Assembly (NCBI GenBank): GCA_964407165.1
Contig: CAYOUJ010000041.1
Coordinates: 1-21,905, forward strand
Direction of reading: 5' to 3'
Source: CAZPKH01 sp964407165
Lineage (GTDB): Bacteria > Bacteroidota > Bacteroidia > Bacteroidales > Muribaculaceae
Length of the DNA stretch: 21,905 nucleotides
In this document: positions 6,611 through 13,428 of the stretch, in pieces
How positions within the stretch are numbered: the stretch's first letter is position 1
How the letters are laid out: the number at the start of each line of letters is the position of its first letter
Notes under the pieces: model-generated
Seen by the model: only the letters and a program-made list of their open reading frames with translations
The model's database searches: none
Told to the model about the DNA's origin: nothing
Position numbers and translations under genes: made by a program

Positions 6611-7554
6611 CGGTCGGCACGGTTTTCGGCGTTGAGCACTTGGCGCACCACCACGTAGGGGCGCCCTTTCACCTGGTCGTAGATGCGGCCTATGTACAGC
6701 CCGACGATGCCCAGCACCAGCAGGAGCAGGCCGCCGACAAACCAGATGGAGAACACGGTGGTGGTGAAGCCGTCGACGGTGATGAGACCGCAGAGGCGCG
6801 CCACAATATTATATAGGGCCAGCAGGAACGACACGCCCGACATGGCCAGGCCGAGGCCGACGGCCATGCGCAGGGGCTTGTTGCTTGAGGCGACGGAGTT
6901 TTCAAAGGCGAGCTTGAGCAGCTTGAGCAGTGTGTAGCTGCTGCGACCCTCGGCGCGCCGGGCGTGCTCGACGTCTATTGCCGTCTGACGGAAGCCCACG
7001 TGACGCACGAGTGCGCCGAAGACGCGGCTCTGGTCGGGTATGCGGCATACCTCGCGGGTGACGCAGCGGCGGTAGATGCCGAAGTTGGCTATCGTCTTGT
7101 CGGTCTTGGCGCCCGTGAGCCAGTTGTAGAAGCCGTGGAACATGGCGCTCGACAGGCGCTTGAGATACTTGTCCTGACGCTCGGCGCGGCGCGCGAACAC
7201 CACGTCCCACCCCTCCCGGGCCTTCTCGTAGAGGCGCGGGATTTCCTCGGGCCGGTCCTGGAGGTCGCAGTCGAGCACCACCACCCACTCGCCGCGCGCT
7301 TGTCGCAGTCCGGCGGTGATGGCCGGGTGCTGCCCGAAGTTGCGGCTCAGGTCGACGCCCACCACATGCGGGTCGCGGGCGCATATCTCGCGTATGCGCT
7401 CCCACGAGCCGTCGGGCGACGAGTCATTGACGAGCACTATCTCGTAGTCCTCCGTTATGCCGCTGACGGCGCGCGTGCACCGCGCCACAAGCTCGTCGAC
7501 CATCTTCTCGCCCCTGTACACCGGGCTTACAACACTTATCAGAATGTCAGCCAT
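6607..7554 (-). CDS. ArnC/GtrB-like polyprenyl-phosphate glycosyltransferase (GT2)
   Basis: 315-aa family 2 glycosyltransferase of the DPM1/GtrB/ArnC type. The N-terminal catalytic domain has VNDSSPDGSW and the metal-binding DCDLQD (residues 95-100). The GRSSYTLLKLLKLAFENSVASSNKPLR juxtamembrane segment is followed by two C-terminal membrane helices (about 232-256 and 266-291). Family members transfer a nucleotide-activated sugar to undecaprenyl phosphate on the cytoplasmic face. Here the probable donor is the dTDP-amino sugar made by the WecE- and WecD-like enzymes (inference). It overlaps the upstream acyltransferase gene by 8 nt and the downstream EmrE-like gene by 4 nt. Confidence 0.88.
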   Translation of the reverse strand: MADILISVVSPVYRGEKMVDELVARCTRAVSGITEDYEIVLVNDSSPDGSWERIREICARDPHVVGVDLSRNFGQHPAITAGLRQARGEWVVVLDCDLQDRPEEIPRLYEKAREGWDVVFARRAERQDKYLKRLSSAMFHGFYNWLTGAKTDKTIANFGIYRRCVTREVCRIPDQSRVFGALVRHVGFRQTAIDVEHARRAEGRSSYTLLKLLKLAFENSVASSNKPLRMAVGLGLAMSGVSFLLALYNIVARLCGLITVDGFTTTVFSIWFVGGLLLLVLGIVGLYIGRIYDQVKGRPYVVVRQVLNAENRADR

Positions 7555-8612
7555 TTGTCAACTGGGTTTTCGGTTCGTGACGCAAGGGGGGATAGAACAG
7601 TGGTTTCAAGGGCGGCAGCCGCTTGAACCACTCGATGGCCATGGAGAGGGGCAGGCACACGGCAAGCAGCTTGGCGTATATGATCAAAGGGTTGGGATCG
7701 GAATATATGAAGTCGCTGAAATAGTAGCTGTAGACAAACGTGTGAAAAAGGAATATGTTCATGGAATGTTTTCCCAGGAACGCGAGCGCTGCGTCTGCCC
7801 ACACCCACCGCCTGACGCTCTTGGCGAGAGTCACCAGCGAGAGCGCACCGGCGAAGTCGAACAGCGTCGACCCCGAGCGCAGCTTCAGGCGCACACACAG
7901 GCAAACTATTATGACAGCGAATGTTACGCATAAGACACGGGAGAGGCGCCCCACCTGCGAGCTTTTTGTTTGTGGGGGGGGGTAAAACGCTGATAATTAA
8001 TTTGTTATGCGCAAGCAAGACGCCTGCCACAAACGGCAGCAGGTAGACCTCGATGCACCTTATTACCGGAATTTGACTGAAGTATAAGCCGATGCTCAGC
8101 AGTAGAAGGGGTATCGGGTAGCGCCGTCCGACGTAATAAATGAGCGGGAACAGAGCGTAGAGGAGGATGATGCAAGAATAGAACCACCAAGTGGCATTGT
8201 AGCCATACCCTCCGCCGATATTGTAAAGTCCGAGAATGTCGATAAGTAGGCCTGAAGCGGCATTGTCGCCATAGACGCTCTCGAGGGTGCGGCCGAAGAT
8301 GAATATCCCTGCCGGCACGAAAATAAGCCAGATTATCCAGTAGTTGGCATACAACTTATGGAACCGGCGGCGGTAGAAGTCTTTAAGTGTAAGGCCGTTG
8401 GCATCGGCCTGCACCGTCAGTCCATAACCGGAAAGGAAGACGAACAGCGCCACGCAGATCTTGCCGACGACGCCTAATGAATGAAACAGTGTGAGACCGT
8501 TGGGGAGCACATAGTCGGTGAACTCGCCGTGAGGGCAAGCATACAGGTGATGCGCAAGCAGCAGCAAGAGCGCAACCCCTTTCAATATGTCCGTCTCGCG
8601 CCTGCTTATCAC
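7547..8612 (-). pseudogene. Acyltransferase-3 (OafA-like) O-acyltransferase, frameshifted at a G9 tract; probably phase variable
   Basis: Integral-membrane acyltransferase family 3 protein: an early LKGVALLLLLAHH with Lys11-X10-His22, the FVFLSGYGL motif, and about ten hydrophobic segments. It would put acetyl or another acyl group on a surface sugar at the periplasmic face. The frame from 8612 is correct down to a run of nine G (7974-7982, nine C on the coding strand), then enters a wrong frame. The true C-terminal half (GRLSRVLCVTFAVIIVC...) continues one base shifted to 7547. With eight bases in the tract the join reads SVLPPPQTKSSQVGRL and gives one 354-aa protein. It is therefore OFF here, or the tract was miscounted. 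It overlaps the genes on both sides by 4 and 8 nt. Confidence 0.85.
7974..7982. repeat. G9 homopolymer tract (contingency locus)
   Basis: Nine consecutive G on the plus strand within the acyltransferase-3 gene, encoding Pro-Pro-Pro on the minus strand. Loss of one base (or gain of two) restores the full frame. Slipped-strand mispairing at such tracts is a known route to phase variation of surface-sugar genes. Confidence 0.85.
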
Positions 8613-10240
8613 TGCATGTCAAGATTTTGGTATACACGGAAATGCGGCCCCGCCTTGATGAGGGAATAATGCTTGTCTGTAAGCATCTGCTCCATAAGGT
8701 TGTCCTCAAGTGTCGGGTCTATCTCATCTTCGGGATAGCCGTCGATTACCACTACCGTTGGATAGGCGTTCTGCTCAATGTCTGATTTGGTGTAATCGAC
8801 ATATTTTTGATTGTTTAGGTCGGAATGGAAGAAATTGCGAGCGTACTTCACTCTCGTTCCTTGAAGATATTCAAAAATGAAGCGTTGTGATGTGCCTACC
8901 GGAAGAATTTTGGAATTTTGCGCGATTATTTCAGACATCTCTGAGATAAGGGCTGCCCGTTCCGGTGTAGTAATGACGTTTAACGAGGGGTTCCCGGCTA
9001 ATGTGTTTACGAACTGTAAACCCTGGTCTTCGTATAAGAACTTTACACGGTGTAACGGGGCAAAAATTATGAAAGCAGCCAATACGGCCCACATAAACTT
9101 TATAACCCGTGGCGTGCAATATTTGACCCCAAGCAGATATACAAAGGGCACAAGCAAATATGATCCAACTTTGAGCAGTCCGGTGTCACTCCCAGCCATG
9201 GGCACCAACGCAAAGAGGAAAATTATGGCAATAAATTGCCATGCTGATTGGGCTTGTTTGGTCAGAGCTGCATAATATGCTGCGGCACACATTATACTTA
9301 GCAAGAGAGCCAGCAACACGTCTTGACGGTAAAAATTATTGGAGTCTTTATGCGTCCAACAGACAAAGAAGGTCACAAAGACGGTTATGCCCCATGCCCA
9401 CAGTTGTGCAACCCGTTTTCCTGAAAGCTCGCTATATTTGCACAAGTATCTGTACATCAGCGCCAGACCCAGTATCGCTAAGAACCTGGGAAGAAATTCA
9501 ATCGTAGCAAAGATATACTTGGTTAACAAGCGTGTGACGGAGTGCCCTTGATCAAAGGTTATGACTTCATGGTAGGCCGCAAGATAATTGGACGGAGAGC
9601 CGTAAAATATGACCAGCACTATATAAGAAGTGACTGCCGTCACTCCTAACACCAACGTGATTTGGAGCAGTGTCTGACCTAAAGAAACCCTCTTCCAATT
9701 GACAACCATAAACAATATCGCCGATATGGGAAGAAGCACCACATTGGGCATTCGTGTAAAAATGGCCAATGTCATGAAGATCCCCAAGGCCACCAACCAC
9801 CAATTTTTGCGATATCGATAATAAAGCCAAAACGCAATCAGACACATCATCCAAAACATGCGGGAAGGCATGTCGTAACCCCAGATGTTTTGGTTGCGGA
9901 GTATGAGTATGATGTCAAAAAAGATGATTGACAGCGCAACATCTCTCTTCTCAAGATAAACCGGTACGACCGCCAAAATTGCGCATATAATCAAAAACAA
10001 CAATGTAAGCACGCGCATTGAAATGAATGAGAAACCGAAAATGTTTCCCCAAACATTCCCCATAAAATATGAAAGGAATGCTGAAGGATTCCAATACTCC
10101 GGATTTTCGGCATTCATTATTTGCCATGGCTCATCTGTAAAGTTCACTCCTGCAGGAATGACTTTTGCTATCAGCAATGCAGCATACAGCAGTAACCCAA
10201 CAGCAACTATCCATTTTGCAATATTACGACTTACCTTCAT
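8609..10240 (-). CDS. GT-C-like integral membrane glycosyltransferase
   Basis: 543 aa, about 12-13 hydrophobic segments, then a soluble C-terminal domain (from about residue 410). An acidic pair DE (Asp36-Glu37 in VNFTDEPWQI) lies just after the first membrane helix, where GT-C enzymes such as ArnT and PMT carry their catalytic acid. The likely role is to take a flipped undecaprenyl-phosphate sugar and attach it to LPS or another glycan in the periplasm, like the strain-specific third component of Gtr systems (inference). The gene is visibly more AT-rich than its neighbours, hinting at separate acquisition. It abuts the aminotransferase stop (start 10240, stop 10241) and overlaps the acyltransferase start by 4 nt. 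The acceptor is unknown. Confidence 0.72.
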   Translation of the reverse strand: MKVSRNIAKWIVAVGLLLYAALLIAKVIPAGVNFTDEPWQIMNAENPEYWNPSAFLSYFMGNVWGNIFGFSFISMRVLTLLFLIICAILAVVPVYLEKRDVALSIIFFDIILILRNQNIWGYDMPSRMFWMMCLIAFWLYYRYRKNWWLVALGIFMTLAIFTRMPNVVLLPISAILFMVVNWKRVSLGQTLLQITLVLGVTAVTSYIVLVIFYGSPSNYLAAYHEVITFDQGHSVTRLLTKYIFATIEFLPRFLAILGLALMYRYLCKYSELSGKRVAQLWAWGITVFVTFFVCWTHKDSNNFYRQDVLLALLLSIMCAAAYYAALTKQAQSAWQFIAIIFLFALVPMAGSDTGLLKVGSYLLVPFVYLLGVKYCTPRVIKFMWAVLAAFIIFAPLHRVKFLYEDQGLQFVNTLAGNPSLNVITTPERAALISEMSEIIAQNSKILPVGTSQRFIFEYLQGTRVKYARNFFHSDLNNQKYVDYTKSDIEQNAYPTVVVIDGYPEDEIDPTLEDNLMEQMLTDKHYSLIKAGPHFRVYQNLDMQ

Positions 10241-11383
10241 TTATTTCTGGCAGAAGCTGTTGATGAGTGAGCAGATGTGGCGTACCTCGTCGACGGTGAG
10301 GTCGAAATACATGGGCAGCCGCACGAGGCAGTCGGCATAGCGGTCGGCCTCTGGCAGCGGTCGGCCGTCGTGACGGCCCTTGTAATACTCGCTGGAGTGC
10401 AGGCAGAGGTAATGGAACACGGTGAGCACCTCGTGCTGCTTCATGTAGTCGATGAAGGCTGTCCGGCGCTCAAGCGACGGGAACACGAGGTAGAACATGT
10501 GGGCGTTGTTGGTGGCGTAGGGTGGTATGTCGGGCAGCGTGAAGTGCCCCTCGCGGGCAAGCGGCTCGAGTCCTTCGCGGTATGCCTCCCAAAGGGCGAC
10601 ACGCTTGGCCTGGATGGCGTCGACGTTCTCAAGCTGCGCCCAAAGGAACGCAGCCACTATCTCGCTGGGGAGGAACGAGGAGCCCATGTCGCACCACCCG
10701 TATTTGTTGACTTCGCCGCGGAAGAACTCGGCGCGGTTGGTGCCCTTCTCCCATATTATCTCGGCGCGGCGCACAAAGCGGTCGTCGTTGATGGCCAAGA
10801 GACCGCCCTCGCCGGCAATTACGTTCTTTGTCTCATGAAACGAGAAGGCGGCGAGATGGCCTATAGATCCGAGCGCCTTTGAATACCCCCCCCTATTAAC
10901 ATGCTGACTTTCAATGGATTGCGCGGCGTCTTCCACTACGATAAGGTTGTGGCGGCGGGCGATGTCCATGATAGCGTCCATGTCACAGGCCACGCCCGCA
11001 TAGTGCACCGGCGCAATGACCTTGGTGCGGGGGGTGATGAGAGCCTCTATCTTGTCGGGGTCGATGTCGGGGTTGCGTTTGGAAGAGTCGGCAAAGACAA
11101 CGTTGGCACCCTCGCGCAAGAATGCAAGGGCGGTAGACACAAAGGTATAAGACGGGACAATGACCTCGTCGCCGGGACGGAGGTCGCAGAGCATGGCGCA
11201 CATCTCCAGAGCGTCGGTGCCGGAGGTGGTGAGCAACGCCTTCTTGATGCCGTAGCGCTCCGTGAAGAAGTCCTGGCACTTGTGGGTGAACACGCCATTG
11301 CCCGAGAGCTTGCCGGTGTAGACAGCCTGGTACATGTAGTGTGCCTCCTTGCCGGTGAGAAACGGCTTGTTGAACGGTATCAT
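10241..11383 (-). CDS. wecE: dTDP-4-amino-4,6-dideoxygalactose transaminase (WecE/RffA-like)
   Basis: PLP-dependent DegT/DnrJ/EryC1/StrS aminotransferase, 380 aa. It opens with MIPFNKPFLTGKE and has TTSGTDALE, the EDAAQS aspartate (Asp152) and AAFSFHETKN with PLP lysine Lys186, the pattern of WecE/RffA. The enzyme converts dTDP-4-keto-6-deoxyglucose to dTDP-4-amino-4,6-dideoxygalactose using glutamate. The start is placed at 11383 because the family begins MIPFNKP and AAAGGAGA precedes the ATG; the open frame itself runs on to 11431. It is the first gene of the operon. Codons 164-166 hold a run of eight C on the plus strand (10886-10893), in frame here. The dTDP-glucose pathway genes (rmlA/rmlB) are not in the window. 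Confidence 0.88.
   Translation of the reverse strand: MIPFNKPFLTGKEAHYMYQAVYTGKLSGNGVFTHKCQDFFTERYGIKKALLTTSGTDALEMCAMLCDLRPGDEVIVPSYTFVSTALAFLREGANVVFADSSKRNPDIDPDKIEALITPRTKVIAPVHYAGVACDMDAIMDIARRHNLIVVEDAAQSIESQHVNRGGYSKALGSIGHLAAFSFHETKNVIAGEGGLLAINDDRFVRRAEIIWEKGTNRAEFFRGEVNKYGWCDMGSSFLPSEIVAAFLWAQLENVDAIQAKRVALWEAYREGLEPLAREGHFTLPDIPPYATNNAHMFYLVFPSLERRTAFIDYMKQHEVLTVFHYLCLHSSEYYKGRHDGRPLPEADRYADCLVRLPMYFDLTVDEVRHICSLINSFCQK
10886..10893. repeat. Eight-base C/G tract within the wecE-like gene
   Basis: Eight C on the plus strand (eight G in the coding strand) spell Arg-Gly-Gly in HVNRGGYSKALG. The frame is intact on both sides, so the gene is ON. A one-base slip would truncate the aminotransferase in its middle, before the PLP lysine. 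Confidence 0.75.
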
Positions 11384-11418
11384 TCTCCTTTGTGACAGAT
11401 TGGTTGCTAATTCGAGTG

Positions 11419-11449
11419 CAAAGGTACGCAATAATTTCGGAACGGCAAA
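11419..11449 (-). promoter_or_regulatory. Bacteroidetes-type promoter for the surface-sugar operon
   Basis: On the minus strand a -7 element TACCTTTG (11419-11426) matches the TAnnTTTG consensus. A -33 TTTTG (11445-11449) lies about 18-19 bases upstream. It would start transcription near 11412, about 30 bases before the ATG at 11383. Confidence 0.65.
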
Positions 11450-11486
11450 ATGAGTTTATGGGGAGTTCTATAAATTCCCAAAATGA

Positions 11487-11804
11487 TTAATCTCTAACTT
11501 CCCAAAATATACGTAATAGATTGCGAATTGCCCCAAAGGGGCAACCCCGTGATAACCCCGGGCAAGCGAAGCGCAGCCCGGGGGAGCGGGGCGGCGCCCT
11601 CGCGCCCCGGCGCCCCAACGGGGCGCGCTAATGATGGCAACCAAGTCAATCATCAGCGCACCCCTTTGGGGTGCCGGTGTACTTCCGCTTTTATACCCCG
11701 GGCTGCGCTGCGCTTGCCCGGGGTTATCATCAATATGCCCCGTTGGGGCATTTTCCATTATTAAATAAATTCGATTACGTAAAATTTGGGAAGTTAGAGT
11801 TTAA
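11487..11804. mobile_element. 318-bp MITE-like element with 31-bp terminal inverted repeats
   Basis: Left end 11487-11517 and right end 11774-11804 are inverted repeats matching at 28 of 31 positions; both begin TTAA and contain CTCTAACTTCCCAAA. Inside is a composite palindrome: an inverted copy of the dispersed core repeat (11528-11584), the GC palindrome (11583-11610), and a direct copy of the core unit with its flanking hairpins (about 11654-11750). No coding sequence is supported. It resembles a non-autonomous miniature element carrying REP-like cargo, but no transposase was found in the window. Confidence 0.6.
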
Positions 11805-11834
11805 TTGTTTTGCTGTCTACCTGAGGGGAGAGAG

Positions 11835-11930
11835 TCACTCGACCGTCTCTCGCAGCTCCCCGTAAGTCACGCGCCTGCCCGTGTTCGTCACAATCGCCAG
11901 ACGCTCAGGGTCAAAAATGCATTCCTCCAT
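11835..11930 (-). pseudogene. 5' remnant of a second AMP-dependent ligase gene
   Basis: Starting at ATG 11930, 31 codons (MEECIFDPERLAIVTNTGRR...) match the N-terminus of the intact ligase at 4231 almost residue for residue, then a TGA follows within the residue Glu-Thr-Val-Glu context where the intact copy continues. Nucleotide similarity ends near 11834, about 30 bp from the MITE-like element. It overlaps the second SDR gene by 20 nt just as the intact copy does. It is therefore a truncated duplicate, not a gene. Confidence 0.88.
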
Positions 11931-12657
11931 CTATACGTATCGTTTGTCCGGTTATATATTTGCTGTGGTCTGACAGCAGCCACATCGCCGCCTCGGCCAC
12001 GTCTTGCGGCACGGCCGCGCGGCCCAATGAGGTTGCGTCGACTATGGCGTCGCGCTCGCCCTCCTTGAGGTCTGCTATCATGTCCGTGTCGATTATGGCG
12101 GGGGCGAGCACGTTGGCGCGTATCCCCATGCTGCCGTATTCGTGGGCAATGGTCTGCGTAGCAGCCACCACGGCAGCCTTGCTGGCGCCGTAGGCAGCCT
12201 TGCCCGAGTACCCGTCGAAGGCAGCGCTCGAGGCGATGTTGACTATCGAACCGCCCCCGCTGCCGCGGAGCATCAGCTTGAGCACATACTGGGTGAGTAT
12301 GAACGGCCCGATGAAGTTTGCCTCCATCATCTGCCGCACCTTGTCGGCCGACGTCATGGACACAAGCGCGGTGTGTATGACACCTGCATTGTTGACCAGT
12401 CCGTCGACGCGCTGCTTCGATGCCATGATCTGTTTGACAGCCGCCTTGATGGCCTCGGCGTCCGTCAGGTCGAACTGCAGCGGGGTTATCTCCGCGCCGC
12501 ACTCAGCCCGAAGCGCCTCCACCTCAGCCCGGAACGCCTCCGTCTCCTTGCGCACGCACGCCCACAGACGTGCCCCGTTGCGGGCGAAGAGGTGCATCAT
12601 CGCGTTGCCCACCCCGCGCGCGCACCCCGTCACTATGATATTCTTCCCGCGCAACAT
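11911..12657 (-). CDS. SDR-family 3-oxoacyl-ACP reductase-like oxidoreductase (copy 2)
   Basis: 248-aa near-duplicate of the SDR at 4212-4955, keeping the cofactor loop TGCARGVG, NNAG and catalytic Ser143, Tyr156 and Lys160. It has one extra residue in RGSGGGSIVNI and scattered replacements (for example SMTSADKV for AMTSADKV, EYGSMGIRA for EYGDKGIRA). The open frame and conserved active site argue that it is still functional. It is preceded by its own ACP (one base apart), but its ligase is gone, so it would depend on the ligase of the main operon (inference). Confidence 0.87.
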   Translation of the reverse strand: MLRGKNIIVTGCARGVGNAMMHLFARNGARLWACVRKETEAFRAEVEALRAECGAEITPLQFDLTDAEAIKAAVKQIMASKQRVDGLVNNAGVIHTALVSMTSADKVRQMMEANFIGPFILTQYVLKLMLRGSGGGSIVNIASSAAFDGYSGKAAYGASKAAVVAATQTIAHEYGSMGIRANVLAPAIIDTDMIADLKEGERDAIVDATSLGRAAVPQDVAEAAMWLLSDHSKYITGQTIRIDGGMHF

Positions 12658-12658
12658 C

Positions 12659-12904
12659 TCACTCGTCGAAGTTTACGCCGTACTTCCAGGCCAGTATCTC
12701 CATCCCCTTCTCGTATGAGGAGAAGTCGACGATGTCGTCAGTCTCCATCATGATGTCGAATGCCTGCTCCATCTCGGTCATGAGCATCATGTGGCCGACG
12801 GAGTCCCACATATCATGGGCCTGATATTTCAGTCCGGCAAGCTTGTCGGGGGTTACGTCGAGGGTGTCGCAGAACGCCTTCTGATACTTTTCAAGATTTG
12901 TCAT
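12659..12904 (-). CDS. Acyl carrier protein (copy 2)
   Basis: 81 aa, homologous along its length to the ACP at 4957-5202, with phosphopantetheine Ser35 in MWDSVGHMMLMTEMEQAFD and the same C-terminus EKGMEILAWKYGVNFDE. The N-terminal helix has diverged more than the SDR copy (DVTPDKLAG for EVSAASLRG). It overlaps the upstream acyltransferase by four bases (ATGA), the same junction geometry that copy 1 has with its GNAT. Confidence 0.87.
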   Translation of the reverse strand: MTNLEKYQKAFCDTLDVTPDKLAGLKYQAHDMWDSVGHMMLMTEMEQAFDIMMETDDIVDFSSYEKGMEILAWKYGVNFDE

Positions 12905-13182
12905 AACTGTTTTATTTTAGGTGTTTTAAGTTCTTTTGCGGGGATGCCGAACACGGTGGTGTCGGGGCGCACGTTGCGTACGGCCACAGAGCCGGCGCCG
13001 ACAACGGCGCCTTCGCCTACATGTTTGTGCGGCAGTAGCTTGGCGCCGGTATGCAGCGTGGACATTGAGTCCATCGAGGCATATCCGCCCAAAAAAGCGT
13101 ATGAATTGATGTGGCAATAGTCGCCTACTCGGGCGTCGTGGCCTATAAGCGCGTAAGGCTGTATGTACACGAAATCACCCAC
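12901..13182 (-). pseudogene. NeuD/PglD-type left-handed beta-helix acyltransferase, N-terminally truncated
   Basis: The hexapeptide-repeat C-terminal domain of the sialic-acid O-acetyltransferase NeuD/PglD family: GDFVYIQPYALIGHDARVGDYCHINSYAFLGG, then GEGAVVGAGSVAVRNV and the ending TVFGIPAKEL. Full members are about 200-220 aa with an N-terminal nucleotide-sugar-binding Rossmann-like domain. Here similarity continues upstream of the GTG at 13182 to about 13288 (NRKFITLIDKTARIIPNA...), then stops abruptly at a palindromic repeat (13294-13349). The extended frame runs into a stop at 13381 with no ATG. So the gene was probably cut by the repeat. A short product from GTG 13182 is possible. It would have supplied an N- or O-acyltransferase to the second ACP-SDR cassette. 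Confidence 0.75.
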
Positions 13183-13293
13183 TTGCGTGTCATTCGAAAC
13201 TACCGAAAACTCGCGTATGACGCACCCGCGACCGATGTGGGCGTTGGGGATGATGCGTGCAGTCTTGTCGATGAGGGTTATGAATTTCCGATT

Positions 13294-13349
13294 CCCCGGG
13301 CTGCGCTCCGCTTGCCCGGGGTTATCATCAACGCGCTCCTTTGGAGCGC
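13294..13349. repeat. Dispersed core repeat with hairpin, at the truncated acyltransferase
   Basis: The 38-bp core (13294-13331, CCCCGGGCTGCG...TTATCATCAA) is followed by the hairpin GCGCTCC-TTT-GGAGCGC (13333-13349). It is the third site of the repeat seen at 68-123 and 11696-11750. It marks the breakpoint of the NeuD-like gene. Confidence 0.85.
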
Positions 13350-13419
13350 ATTTATAAAAATATTGGTATTCGGTGAATAGTTACTCTTAGTTTCGGCCGG
13401 TGCTATTGTTTCGGTATGC

Positions 13420-13428
13420 GGGGGGGGG
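13420..13428. repeat. G9 tract directly after the DUF5063 stop codon
   Basis: Nine G on the plus strand end immediately before the stop codon (13429-13431, minus) of the DUF5063 gene, so on the coding strand TAA is followed by nine C. It cannot change that protein, but tract length could affect read-through into the downstream ACP/SDR cassette (inference). Confidence 0.75.

Noticed and set aside
5940..6620. A 226-aa single protein from 6620
   Set aside because: The first half is an out-of-frame reading of the first EmrE-like gene; only the part from 6293 has membrane-protein character.
5940..7554. An arn operon for aminoarabinose addition and polymyxin resistance
   Set aside because: The flippase pair and GT2 fit, but arnA, arnD and arnT orthologues are lacking and the aminotransferase has WecE-type sequence; the sugar is more likely Fuc4N-derived.
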